From CBDCYS01 sp965226245 (GTDB lineage: Bacteria; Acidobacteriota; Terriglobia; Bryobacterales; UBA6623): a stretch of 64,000 nt of DNA. The notes beneath the pieces were generated by a model, which was given only the letters and a program-made list of their open reading frames with translations, was not told where the DNA came from and made no database searches. The DNA lies in contig CBDDCL010000015.1 of assembly GCA_965226245.1 (NCBI GenBank), forward strand, positions 2,046,001 to 2,110,000, written 5' to 3'. This document shows positions 7,398-15,858 of the stretch, piece by piece (position 1 is the first letter of the stretch; each line of letters begins with the position of its first letter). Made by a program: the position numbers and the translations under genes.

Positions 7398-9384
7398 GAC
7401 GGGCCCATCCTCGCGCCGCGCTTTTCTGCTGGCATTCCTGCTGATTGCTTTGTCGCTGCCGCTGGCCGGAATCGGCGTTGCGGCTCCGAATATCTCTTTT
7501 TCCGGGGTCGTCAACGCAGCGGGCTTCATGCCGCCGCCGCGCGCCGGGTCGGCGATCGCGCAGGGGTCGATCTTCTCGATCTTCGGCGCCGGCCTCGGAC
7601 CCGAGCCTGGTGTGACAGCGCCGGAACCGCCGCTGCTCCCATCGCTAGCCGGAGTCTCGGTGCGTGTCTTTACCCCTGCTGGAGACTCAGTCGACGCGCT
7701 CCCGCTCTATACCGGCGCGTCTCAAATCAACGCCATCATGCCGTCCAGCACTGCTGTCGGCCTAAATTTCCTCAGCGTCACCTACGCCGGGGAGACCAGC
7801 TCGGCGGTTCCCATCAAGGTAGTCCACAGCAGTTTCGGCATCTTTACTCGCGGACTGGCTCCGCCCGCTGGATCTTCACGGCCGGGGGCCCGGCTCGCCG
7901 CAGTCCAAAACGTCATGGGGAGCGGCGAGCTTCAACTCAACGGGCCGGAAACCCCGGCGAGGCCAGGCCAAACCGTCACACTGTGGGGCACTGGCCTCGG
8001 GGCTGTCGCCGGACCGGACGCGATTCCCTCCGCTGCCCGCCAGGCGGCCACGCTGGTCGAAGTCGACGTGGGCGGCCATGCGGCTCAGCTTAGCTATAGC
8101 GGCCGCTCGCCGTGCTGCCCGGGCGTTGACCAGATCAACTTGCAAATTCCCGAGAATTCACCGTTGGGCTGCTTCGTGCCGGTGTCGGTGCGAGTGCGAG
8201 GGGTTGTTTACAGCAATGTCGAAGCAATCTCAATTTCAGCGGACGGCTCTGGGCGCCAAGACGGCTGCGATCCAGTCACACCGGACGAGGGACAAAGAAT
8301 CGGGCAAATCTCGCTGTCACGAATGGTCAACAACGGAGAAGTGAATGACCTCGTGCAGGGGATCTTTTATCAGGCGCCGGGCAGCTCGCCGCTGAGGGTT
8401 GCCCCAGCGCCTGGTGCCTGCCTTTTTGTTCTGGAATCTCCACCGCCCGAGGGGAATCCGCTTGACGCGGGGCCGCAATTGTCGATCAGCGGACCCGCCG
8501 GCGGCGTCTTGGCTGTTCAGCAAGACGGATCCTATCGGGCGCAAGCCCCGCCAGGACCGCTTTTCTTGGGATCTGGAGGCTACTCGGGTTCCGGCCCCGG
8601 GGGAACGGATATCGGTTCTTTCACCGCTTCGATCGAAGTTCCCGAACCACCGCGGTGGGATCTGGGTGAGTCCTCCGATAGGATCACCCGCAATCGAGGT
8701 TTTACCGTGACCTGGCAGGAGCCGGCCGAACCGGCCCAAAAGGCCACGGAAATCTCGATTATGCTGTCTGCCGGAAGCCCTGAAAAGGTGGTCTGCTCCG
8801 CCCCAGCGGAGGGAAGTGTGCTGACTGTTCCGCCGTCCATTCTCACCAACTTGCCTCAGTCAGATCGCCGCCCGCGAGGAACGGAGGAGTTCCGCTTCAG
8901 CAGTCTGTGGAAACCGCCTGACGCCCGCTTTTCCGCCTCCGGGCTGGACGACGGCTTTGTTGAGTATGGCCACACCGAAAGCACGATCGTCTCTCTCAGC
9001 GCGCCCGAACTGCCGAGTTCGCCGGTCAATCTGCCCAACGGTACAGTGATTCAGGCCGAACTGGCGACATCGTTCGGCGAACGACAGCGCGGTTTGATGA
9101 ATCGCACGGAGCTGGCTGCTGACCGCGGCATGCTGTTCGAGTTTGAGCAAGCGGCCCTCCACCGATTTTGGATGTTCGGCACGCTGATCCCGCTGGATAT
9201 TATTTGGCTCGACCCAGATCGTCGCGTTGTCTTCATCTCAGCCGATACGCCGCCTTGCGAAAGCAGCAATCCGGGAGAGTGCCCGACCTACGGTCCTCAA
9301 CAACCCTCGCGGTTCGTCTTGGAGCTGGCGGGCGGCCAAGCCGCGGCTAACGGCCTGCGGTTGGGCGATCAACTGGAGTGGTGA
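7390..9384 (+). CDS. Secreted TIGR03437-type protein fused to a DUF192 domain
   Basis: The GTG start overlaps the end of the M20 gene. A signal peptide (RRAFLLAFLLIALSLPLAG) leads into a Solibacter-type TIGR03437 module: GSIFSIFGAGLGPEPGV, SVRVFTPAG, YTGASQINAIMPSST, and FGIFTRG. A second copy-like module begins at PGQTVTLWGTGLGAV and ends near DQINLQIPENSPLGC. A middle region of about 300 residues is unassigned and proline/glycine-rich. The last 110 residues are a DUF192 domain: FGERQRGLMNRTEL, GMLFEFEQ, FWMFGTLIPLDIIWLD, and FVLELAGG. I know of no other fusion of this kind, but cannot search. It is likely exported to the periplasm or cell surface. Confidence 0.8.
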   Translation: MSRTGPSSRRAFLLAFLLIALSLPLAGIGVAAPNISFSGVVNAAGFMPPPRAGSAIAQGSIFSIFGAGLGPEPGVTAPEPPLLPSLAGVSVRVFTPAGDSVDALPLYTGASQINAIMPSSTAVGLNFLSVTYAGETSSAVPIKVVHSSFGIFTRGLAPPAGSSRPGARLAAVQNVMGSGELQLNGPETPARPGQTVTLWGTGLGAVAGPDAIPSAARQAATLVEVDVGGHAAQLSYSGRSPCCPGVDQINLQIPENSPLGCFVPVSVRVRGVVYSNVEAISISADGSGRQDGCDPVTPDEGQRIGQISLSRMVNNGEVNDLVQGIFYQAPGSSPLRVAPAPGACLFVLESPPPEGNPLDAGPQLSISGPAGGVLAVQQDGSYRAQAPPGPLFLGSGGYSGSGPGGTDIGSFTASIEVPEPPRWDLGESSDRITRNRGFTVTWQEPAEPAQKATEISIMLSAGSPEKVVCSAPAEGSVLTVPPSILTNLPQSDRRPRGTEEFRFSSLWKPPDARFSASGLDDGFVEYGHTESTIVSLSAPELPSSPVNLPNGTVIQAELATSFGERQRGLMNRTELAADRGMLFEFEQAALHRFWMFGTLIPLDIIWLDPDRRVVFISADTPPCESSNPGECPTYGPQQPSRFVLELAGGQAAANGLRLGDQLEW

Positions 9385-9453
9385 CGGCGGATGGCCGTTG
9401 TCTCTATTCGTCGACCGTCGCGGAGAGCGCCAGGAACAGGCCCTCTCCCCACG

Positions 9454-10386
9454 CTAACTGAGATTCCGGGGGAGTTCAATCAACATGGACTTGTCGGTCT
9501 CAACGTCATTGACTCTGGCGTTGTATGTATCAAGAAGTTGCTTGAGTTTCCGAGCTGTGCGCTTACTGTCAAATACGGTCAACTCATCAATGTTCTGCGC
9601 CAGAAATGATTCAAGCGCCTGTACGGAAATGCGCCTGCCCGCAGCCATTTCGGCGTTCTCTCTAGCTGCATTGAGACGTTCCAGTGGAACCAGCAAGTAG
9701 CACTTGAGTCCGTTTGACAGATTGTCTTTACACTTCTGATAAACACCGGGCATGGACGCAATCGTCACGTGAAACGCTGTGTCGCCGACAAGAAAATCGC
9801 CGGCCCGGCCTAGCTGGACATCAGCCGTGGTGAAGGAGTTGTTGTCAATGTGCAATTCCGGGAACCGGAGCTGAAGCTTCGCTCCGATCATGTATTGGGC
9901 GACAGGGCCCGCTTTCCTGCTCTCGGCGGCTTGGCGAATTATTTCAGAGAAGAACCGCTCAGTCGTCTTGCCGGGCTCAAAAACAATCTTCAGGCGCTGG
10001 AAGTTCAGATAGCCTCGAACGCCGCGATCGACCAAGAATCTCTGCGCGTCATTCAGAAGGCCGATACGTTCGGTCTCTGACAGCAAACCGATTCCAGAGT
10101 CCCGCAACGTGGTCAGCAGCGACTCTATAGCGTCAAGTGAACCGCGGTTCGTGCGGCCTCCCTCGCTCAGGAAAGGGCGGACCTCCCCATGCGCGGCAAG
10201 AATCTTCGTCACCGCGCGCCCAGCCACCCCTCGAATCTGCCCGCCACCTTTAGTGCGGTGCGCTCCGATAGACAGCTCGAAATCTGTCTTAAGATGCTCC
10301 AAGACGACGAGAGCGGCCGCGGTTTTTCCCCGTGCCGGCAGGTTTAGAACCACGCTCCTTCCGCAACCCCTCGAACCATCCCCCAA
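9454..10386 (-). CDS. DUF4928 family protein, probable restriction partner, N-terminus frameshifted
   Basis: The recognisable frame starts LNLPARGKTAAALVVLEHL and continues THRTKGGGQIRGVAGRAV-like, then FLSEGGRTNRGS, GYLNFQRLKIVFEPGKTTER, DNNSFTTADVQLGRAGDFLVGD and ERLNAARENAE. This resembles DUF4928 proteins encoded next to C5 cytosine methyltransferases, which I take to be candidate restriction enzymes (inference). The listed start is a TTG at 10386. A better N-terminus, MSNARQDLIRHLGGWFEGL, begins at the ATG at 10421 in another frame, 25 nt after the methyltransferase stop. It would join near GTGGTTCTAAACCTG if one base is gained or lost. So the gene is probably frameshifted or misread. 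It is the last gene of the vsr-methyltransferase-DUF4928 run. Confidence 0.6.
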   Translation of the reverse strand: MGDGSRGCGRSVVLNLPARGKTAAALVVLEHLKTDFELSIGAHRTKGGGQIRGVAGRAVTKILAAHGEVRPFLSEGGRTNRGSLDAIESLLTTLRDSGIGLLSETERIGLLNDAQRFLVDRGVRGYLNFQRLKIVFEPGKTTERFFSEIIRQAAESRKAGPVAQYMIGAKLQLRFPELHIDNNSFTTADVQLGRAGDFLVGDTAFHVTIASMPGVYQKCKDNLSNGLKCYLLVPLERLNAARENAEMAAGRRISVQALESFLAQNIDELTVFDSKRTARKLKQLLDTYNARVNDVETDKSMLIELPRNLS

Positions 10387-10446
10387 GATGCCGTATCAGA
10401 TCTTGTCGAGCATTGCTCATGCGAATTACGGTTCCAATTGCGGTGT

Positions 10447-11081
10447 CTAGCTGGCTCGCTCCAAACCCCTGGCAAGCCGCAGCGCGAGCGGCGTGAGATA
10501 GTTTTGAGCAATCCATCGAATCACTGGGACACACACAGCATCACCGAACCCGAAGAGACCCTGATTGGAACGGCCAGGAATCACATAGTCGTCGGAAACG
10601 CCTTGAAGGCGAGCATATTCCCGCGGAGTCATGTAGCGGGCGCGAATCGATCCGCGACCCGCGACGACGAGAATCTGTCTGCTGCTTCCTCCTCTGGGTG
10701 TTCGCAAGCAGCCGGCGACGCCGTCGTCCCTTACTTCGGCCGTGCTGACTCCGTTTCGCATCCTTCGGTAGACCGTGGCGTGGAAAGCCTTCGCTGACGC
10801 CCTGCGGCTCTCGACCCGCCCAAGATGCGCCTCATTCATTTGGCTCAGCAGCTTCTTCACGCGGTCGCCGGACCACCAAGCCGGATCGTTCTTTGGCAGG
10901 GTCTCGACTACGTCTGATAGGGAACCTACGATGGCTGGAAGCGACGGCAGGGACTTGATCGACCACTTAAGATCGGTATTGCGCAGAATCGCGCTGGCCA
11001 ACGCCTGAGACCTGTGGCTCCCCTCGGAAAACAAAACGTTCTCCGAAAACGGAGGCATGAGGCTGAATCGATCGAGAGCCC
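10447..11081 (-). pseudogene. C5 cytosine methyltransferase, C-terminal part
   Basis: This frame holds the target-recognition region and the last conserved motifs: TPREYARLQGVSDDYVI (motif IX) and GFGDAVCVPVIRWIAQNYL (motif X), which close the AdoMet-binding fold. It begins with a repeated copy of the motif VIII-adjacent sequence GALDRFSLMPPFSENVLF, also present in the N-terminal part at 11654-12253. The IS remnant sits between the two parts. If one copy of the duplicated 103-106 bp and the IS fragment are removed, a single enzyme of about 380 residues results. Confidence 0.8.
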
Positions 11082-11084
11082 CCA
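10979..11084. repeat. Direct duplication flanking the IS remnant, left copy
   Basis: A 106-bp piece of the methyltransferase gene (TTGCGCAGAATCGCGCTGGC to GATCGAGAGCCCCCA) occurs here and again at 11655-11757 in the same orientation. The copies differ only by three bases, GGC, present here after CCTGT. The outer end of each copy continues into unique methyltransferase sequence and the inner end into IS sequence. Confidence 0.85.
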
Positions 11085-11653
11085 TGGTGCGCCCCGGTCG
11101 CAATAGTCGAAGAGGGCGTCCGAGGTCGCGAAATGGTTGGCAAAGCGTTAGTTGCGGTTGCTGCCGAGGAGGATGGGCGCGGTATGGGTCGCATCCGGCT
11201 CCGTCGGATCGCGGATGCCTCAGCGGCGAGCTTGGAAGCCTTTGTCGAAGAAGCTATCCAACCTGGCAGCCTCGTGCACACCGACGGCTGGGAAGGCTAT
11301 GCGGGATTGGAGAACAAAGGATACCGCCATGAAGTCACCGTGCTGCGCGGGAAGCGGCAATCGGCGAGTAAGCTGCTGCCGAGAGTCCATCGTGTCGCCT
11401 CTCTGCTAAAGCGCTGGCTGTTGGGGACCCACCAGGGGGCTGTCAGTCACGAGTATTTGGACTACTACCTGGACGAGTTCACGTTCCGCTTCAACCGGCG
11501 GACCTCACGGTCGCGCGGCAAACTTTTCTATCGCCTCCTCCAGCAGGCGGTCGCCGCCGACCCTGCTCCCTATAAGACAATGGTCGAGGCCACCAGGGCC
11601 GGCACCCCCACCCCCAAGATGTAGTGGCTACTGGAGTCAACTAAATACCCCAT
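11082..11653 (+). mobile_element. Truncated IS1595-family element, copy 2
   Basis: About 572 bp match the 3-prime part of the IS at 646-1672, in opposite orientation, ending with an intact terminal repeat (...CTAAATACCCCAT). The 5-prime half is absent: the match starts at ATGGTGCGCCCCGGTCGCAA, inside the transposase gene. A further 44 bp is missing just inside, between GGTCGCAAT and AGTCGAAGAG, removing the catalytic VDETYVGG segment and shifting the frame. The left junction sits on a short CC/CCA overlap with methyltransferase sequence. Confidence 0.88.
11133..11624 (+). pseudogene. IS1595-family transposase fragment
   Basis: The last 163 residues of the IS transposase are intact here, starting MVGKALVAVAAEEDG and running through HTDGWEGY to the C-terminus. 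The zinc ribbon, helix-turn-helix and first catalytic aspartate are lost, so the product cannot transpose the element. Confidence 0.88.
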
Positions 11654-12253
11654 CTTGCGCAGAATCGCGCTGGCCAACGCCTGAGACCTGTTCCCCTCGG
11701 AAAACAAAACGTTCTCCGAAAACGGAGGCATGAGGCTGAATCGATCGAGAGCCCCCACAATGAACAATCGAACGCGGCTTTGAGGCACAAAGTAACTGGC
11801 ATCGATAAGGAAGGGATCACAACGGTAGCCGAGGCGGTTTAGCTCCTGAACAGCCGCGCGAAAATCAGCGCCTTTGCGCGAGGTTAAGAATCCAGGTACG
11901 TTCTCGATCAGTACCAGAGGAGGCCGCTTTTCTCCCATCGATTCGAGCACGTGCGCAAAACCCCAAAAGGACCGGGATTCTGAACCGCTCAGTCCTTCTC
12001 TTGCACCAGCCAAAGAAAGGTCAGTGCAAGGGAAACCTGCTGTTGCCAGAAGCGCTGAAGGAACTTGCGCCGCATGGAGTTCGCCAACGTCGCCCACGAC
12101 GTAGTCGCCGGCAGGGAAGTTAGCGGCGTAAGTGATCCGCTTTGACCCGTCGATGTCATTCGCAAAAAGACACTGCCAATCTTCACGTTCAAGCGCCCAG
12201 CGAATGAGGCCGATGCCTGCAAAGAACTCGAGGAATGTCTTCTGGAGTATCAT
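11654..12253 (-). pseudogene. C5 cytosine methyltransferase, N-terminal part
   Basis: The gene starts at ATG 12253, overlapping the vsr stop by 4 bp. Motif I is FLEFFAGIG, motif IV carries the catalytic cysteine in TAGFPCTDLSLAG, motif VI is LIENVPGF, and motif VIII is PQSRVRLFIVG. It would transfer methyl groups from AdoMet to C5 of cytosine in DNA. Native sequence ends at ...ASAILRK, where the frame enters the terminal repeat of the IS remnant. The remaining motifs IX-X are at 10447-11081. As drawn the enzyme is inactive, since motif X is required to complete the AdoMet fold. Whether this reflects the genome or the assembly is open. Confidence 0.85.
11655..11757. repeat. Direct duplication flanking the IS remnant, right copy
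   Basis: The 103-bp partner of 10979-11084, lacking its GGC triplet. It begins immediately after the IS terminal repeat and continues outward into the unique N-terminal coding sequence of the methyltransferase. Confidence 0.85.
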
Positions 12254-12681
12254 CGCTCAACTTTGTTTTCGAGGCGTTTCAATGGAGCCAGCAGTCGTTT
12301 TGTCAAGTAGCTGTCTTCTTTGATCCGGCACTCCCAGACTGTCACGACATGCCAGCCTAGGCGCCGAAGCCGCTGCGCGTTCCGGCGGTCTCTTCTAACG
12401 TTCCGTTCGATCTTCTGGCGCCAATACCGCTTGTTGGTTACGGGTAACGCTGAGTGCGGGCATCCTGTGTGGCCGTGCCAGAAACAACCATTTACGAACA
12501 CAACCGTTCGAAGTCGCGACAGAACGATATCTGGTTTGCCTGGGAGGTCCCTTCGATGGACACGATAGCGGTAACCCTTGGCGTGCAACCACTTGCGAAC
12601 GCGCAACTCCGGCTTTGTGTCTTCCCCGCGGACCCGCGCCATCACTCGGCTTCGCGTTTCTCGGTCGAATACGTCTGCCAT
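12250..12681 (-). CDS. vsr: Very short patch repair (Vsr) mismatch endonuclease
   Basis: The 143-residue protein matches Vsr along its length, starting MADVFDRETRSRVMARVRG. Motifs include the KPELRVRKWLHAKGYRYR helix, GKPDIVLSRLRTVVFVNGCF with the PD-(D/E)xK-like catalytic aspartate, FWHGHTGCPHS with zinc-binding histidine and cysteine, and the C-terminal RRLGWHVVTVWECRI. Vsr nicks 5-prime of the T in T:G mismatches that arise when 5-methylcytosine deaminates at the sites of its partner methyltransferase. Its gene overlaps that partner by ATGA, so the two are translationally coupled. With the methyltransferase broken, this Vsr no longer has a matching function in this genome. Confidence 0.93.
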   Translation of the reverse strand: MADVFDRETRSRVMARVRGEDTKPELRVRKWLHAKGYRYRVHRRDLPGKPDIVLSRLRTVVFVNGCFWHGHTGCPHSALPVTNKRYWRQKIERNVRRDRRNAQRLRRLGWHVVTVWECRIKEDSYLTKRLLAPLKRLENKVER

Positions 12682-12946
12682 TCAGCGCGCAACACGGGAA
12701 CGCCGGCCCGGCCACCGCTTCCAACTGAGCATATTGTACGCGAAAATAACAACTGGGTGGACACCAGCGCCGGGCCGGCCCCCCGAAGTTGTCTGGGAGA
12801 TGGTCTTGCTCGACAACTCGGAGGAAAACCGGGTCGGCTGGAGCCTGTTCGGAGCCGAGCACCTGCCGTCGTGGAGCCGATAGTGCGTTGCAGGCCCGAA
12901 AGGTGATCCGCTTGTCCCGGCGAGTTTTGGCCACCTCGACACTTCC

Positions 12947-13774
12947 ATGAAAATAGACGCCCATCACCATTTTTGGAAATACTCCGCGGCAGAATACGGC
13001 TGGATCGACGAAGAGAAGGCGGTCCTCCGCCGCGATTTCCTGCCCGCGCATCTGCACGAGGAAATCACAGCGGTTGGAATTGACGCCGTCGTCTCGGTCC
13101 ATGCCCGCCAGAGTCTCGAAGAGACCGAAGAGCTTCTCCGTTACTCGGATCAGCACAAGTTCATGCGAGGGGTCGTGGGCTGGGCGCCGCTGATCAGCCC
13201 TTCAGTGAAGGAGGATCTGGAGCGATTTTCGTCGCATCCGAAGCTAAAAAGCATTCGCCACGTACTTCAAGACGAACCGGACGATCACTACATTTCCCGC
13301 GACGACTTCAATCGCGGCGTGGCGGAACTGCGGCGGTTCAATCTGGCCTACGACATCTTGATCTTCGAGCGGCATCTGCCGCAGACGATCAACTTTGTCG
13401 ACCGCCACCCCAATCAGGTGTTTGTCCTGGATCACATGGGGAAACCCCGGATCAAGGACAACCTGATCACGCCATGGAAGGAGAACATCAGCGAACTCGC
13501 CCGGCGTCGGAACGTGTCTTCGAAGATCTCAGGCATGGTGACCGAAGCGGACTTTGATAATTGGACGGAAACGCAGCTCCAGCCTTACCTGGAGACTGTG
13601 CTGGAGGCCTTCGGGCCGGGCCGGCTGATGTTCGGTTCCGATTGGCCGGTCTGCCTGCTGGCTTGCCGCTACGGGCGCTGGTTTGAAATCGTTTCGAGAT
13701 TCATCGGGAGGCTTTCGAGCGCCGAGCAAGAGCGGATACTGGGCGGAACGGCTGCCGAGGTTTATCGGCTCTGA
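12947..13774 (+). CDS. Amidohydrolase family 2 protein (sugar lactonase-like)
   Basis: A 275-residue TIM-barrel amidohydrolase. It starts MKIDAHHHFWKYSAAEYGWI, where DAHHHFW is the metal-binding segment of the amidohydrolase_2 group that includes L-fuconolactonase and L-rhamnono-lactonase. Other motifs are GVVGWAPL, SIRHVLQDEPDD, FVLDHMGKP, SKISGMVTEAD and FGSDWPVC, the last with the catalytic aspartate. The likely reaction is hydrolysis of a sugar-acid lactone in the cytosol, but the substrate cannot be told from sequence. It stands alone between vsr (divergent) and rnpB (convergent). The start codon is the only one consistent with the conserved N-terminus. Confidence 0.87.
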   Translation: MKIDAHHHFWKYSAAEYGWIDEEKAVLRRDFLPAHLHEEITAVGIDAVVSVHARQSLEETEELLRYSDQHKFMRGVVGWAPLISPSVKEDLERFSSHPKLKSIRHVLQDEPDDHYISRDDFNRGVAELRRFNLAYDILIFERHLPQTINFVDRHPNQVFVLDHMGKPRIKDNLITPWKENISELARRRNVSSKISGMVTEADFDNWTETQLQPYLETVLEAFGPGRLMFGSDWPVCLLACRYGRWFEIVSRFIGRLSSAEQERILGGTAAEVYRL

Positions 13775-13885
13775 GTGATTGCTGCGTCGCAGGATTTGGT
13801 TCCACACGCGGCATCATTGGTATAGATGGCGGTGTAGATGGCGTCGCCGCTTGAGCGGCGAAGGGCCGGTGCGCGCTCGATTTCC

Positions 13886-14294
13886 ACAGGCCCGCCGAAC
13901 TGTAAGCCGGTTTCTGTACCCCGGCCGAGGCCGGGGTGGCAGCCATTCGTCTAGGTCCGCCATTGCTGGCGGACTCGAGCAACCTACCCGGAACTTCGGC
14001 TGCCGGGGGAAGCCGAACAGCCGTGGGCGCGGCGGGTCACCGCTCGTTCCCTATTTGGTCTTGCTCCGCGTGGGGTTTACCCTGCCACCCCGGTTGCCCG
14101 AGGCGCGGTGCGCTCTTACCGCACCTTTTCACCCTTACCCCGGCGCTCGCCGGGGCGGTACGTTTTCTGTGGCACTTTCCGTGAACTACCCTTTGAGAGT
14201 AGCCCCCCGGCCGTTAGCCGGCACGCTGCCCTGTGGAGACCGGACTTTCCTCCCCGCCATCATGGCGCGGCGGCTGCCCGTTCGGCGGACCCAA
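13886..14294 (-). ncRNA. rnpB: RNase P RNA
   Basis: On the minus strand the sequence holds the conserved RNase P elements in order: GAGGAAAGTCCGGTCTCCAC near the 5-prime end, then CAGGGCAGCGTGCCGGCTAA, GGGTGAAAAGGTGCGGTAAG, AGAGCGCACCGC, GTAAACCCCACGCGGAGCAA, ACCAAATAGGGAACGA, and ATGGCTGCC...ACAGAAACCGGCTTACA close to the 3-prime end. The ends pair as P1: GGTCCGCCGAAC at about 14283-14292 with GTTCGGCGGGCC at about 13889-13900. This is the catalytic RNA that matures tRNA 5-prime ends. The length of about 410 nt is normal for type A bacterial RNase P. The exact ends are estimates. Confidence 0.95.
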
Positions 14295-14335
14295 GTTGAT
14301 TCTAGCATCACCCTGTTTCGCTTACCTGCCCGCCT

Positions 14336-14666
14336 CCTAGCCCGCATTTCTCACCACCTGACGGCCGAAGCACGCGATAGGCCCGCCATTACTTCGTTGC
14401 GCTTGCGTGCCGCTGCCTCGGCAGTGTTCCCAGGCAAGAATGCGCGGCTGCGATTGATTACGTAACGTCGCACGTGATGGTCTTCCGAAAGTGGAATTTC
14501 TTGCTTGCAGAACGTCCGTATTGATCAGGGCAATACCGCTTCGGTTGTTGCAGCCGTGGACGCCGTCGTGCCAGAAAATTTGGCAAGTTCTACTGTAAGT
14601 ACTGCAAGTTTTTCTGGATGCTGGGCTAGAAATGAGATAGAATACTAGGTGACACTCTAGTACTTT
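14336..14666. promoter_or_regulatory. Gap upstream of rnpB and the SGNH gene
   Basis: This 330-bp gap lies between the divergent rnpB and SGNH genes and must hold both promoters. The half near 14580-14660 is AT-richer and holds direct repeats around CAAGT/TACTG. I cannot assign -35 and -10 boxes with confidence. No other gene or RNA was recognised. Confidence 0.35.
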
Positions 14667-15839
14667 GTGGAGATGATGAGTCGTAGCCCGCACTCCAATG
14701 TTGTTGCCGAGCACTCGCGGAGGCCACCCGGCCAACCTTGGTTCCGGTTTGGCTTTGCCGCCTTTCTTGTCTTCGAAGTTCTACTGTTGCTGGAGGGCTT
14801 CCTTCGCTTTGCGAATCCCGCGGACTTCCGGCTCCCGGCAAGCTCCTGGAAAGGGTCTGAATGGGGCGACCTCGTTCACCAGCCCTCGCCGCTGCCCGGC
14901 CTCGACTACGAACTGCGCCCCGGCGTATCGAAAGAACTGCCGAACGGGTTCCACGTTCTTATCAACAGTTACGGGATGCGCGGGGACGAGCCTCTTCCGG
15001 CCGATGCGAAGGAGGTCTATCGAATCGCTGTCTTGGGAGATTCCTATACATTCGGCTATGGGGTGGAGGAAGAGAAACCTTATCCGGTGGTGCTGGAAAA
15101 CGCGTTAAATGCTTCCCGTGCGGCACAACCTGTGCGCTTCGATGTCCTGAACTTCGGAGTCAGCGGATATTCCACTCGTGAGGAAGCGCTTGTGCTGGAA
15201 CATAAGGCCCTTGCTTGGAACCCTAAAATTGTGGTTCTGGGTTACTTTTTGAACGATCCAGACCAAGTTCCTATCCAGCCTCTTCAATTGCTCTTCCAGG
15301 ATCCCGCCTGGTGGCAGTACCTTCATGTTGGCCGAGCGGTGGCGGCTGTCCAATTTCAGTGGAACATGAACCGCTACGGCGGTGGAGACTATTTCCAAGC
15401 GCTGCATGCCGGCGGGTCTGAAAGCTGGCGTAGCGTGCGACAAGCTTTTCGCGACATCCGGGCGCTGACCGAGCCGCGAGAGATCGAAGTGATGGTGGCG
15501 ATATTTCCATTCACTCCGGCGGAAAGCTGGTCAGGGTATCGATACCGGAACCTGCATAGCAAGGTCTCCGGCGCGGCGCGGGACGCTGGCTTTGCCGTGG
15601 TCGACCTTCTCGAACGATTCGCGACAAGGGAACCCCGGCATCTCGTTGTCAGCGAAAATGACAATCACCCGAGTCCTCTGGCCCACTGTTTGGCAGCGGA
15701 AGCGCTGCTGGATCATGTCGCGGAGAGCATTCCAACCTTTTTTCAAGAATCTCCGCAAGTGGACTGCTCGGAGCGGATCTTGTCGGAGACCGCGCCGATC
15801 GAGTCGCTCTTCCCGCCAAGCGCCGCTCCTTCGCGCTAG
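14667..15839 (+). CDS. SGNH/GDSL hydrolase-like membrane-anchored protein
   Basis: The 390-residue protein has one N-terminal membrane segment (AAFLVFEVLLLLEGFLRF) and a periplasmic SGNH-fold domain. Block I is RIAVLGDSYTFGYGVEEE with the catalytic serine after GD. The block with the glycine and asparagine is VLNFGVSGYSTREE followed by VVLGYFLNDPDQ. The C-terminal SENDNHPSPLAHCLAAEAL carries the catalytic histidine in D/N-x-H-P-S. Such proteins act as O-acetyl esterases or acetyltransferase partners in cell-surface polysaccharide modification. A paralogue lies at 40858-42039. GTG 14667, ATG 14673 or ATG 14676 could each be the start. Confidence 0.8.
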   Translation: MEMMSRSPHSNVVAEHSRRPPGQPWFRFGFAAFLVFEVLLLLEGFLRFANPADFRLPASSWKGSEWGDLVHQPSPLPGLDYELRPGVSKELPNGFHVLINSYGMRGDEPLPADAKEVYRIAVLGDSYTFGYGVEEEKPYPVVLENALNASRAAQPVRFDVLNFGVSGYSTREEALVLEHKALAWNPKIVVLGYFLNDPDQVPIQPLQLLFQDPAWWQYLHVGRAVAAVQFQWNMNRYGGGDYFQALHAGGSESWRSVRQAFRDIRALTEPREIEVMVAIFPFTPAESWSGYRYRNLHSKVSGAARDAGFAVVDLLERFATREPRHLVVSENDNHPSPLAHCLAAEALLDHVAESIPTFFQESPQVDCSERILSETAPIESLFPPSAAPSR

Positions 15840-15858
15840 CCGCGGGCTTCTCGAAAGC

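Noticed and set aside
12395..13156. Minus-strand 253-codon frame across vsr and the amidohydrolase start
   Set aside because: It shares no motif with either gene and spans the intergenic gap antisense to a clear coding start.
13779..14465. A 228-codon open frame on the plus strand between the amidohydrolase and SGNH genes
   Set aside because: It lies antisense to RNase P RNA and has no protein features.
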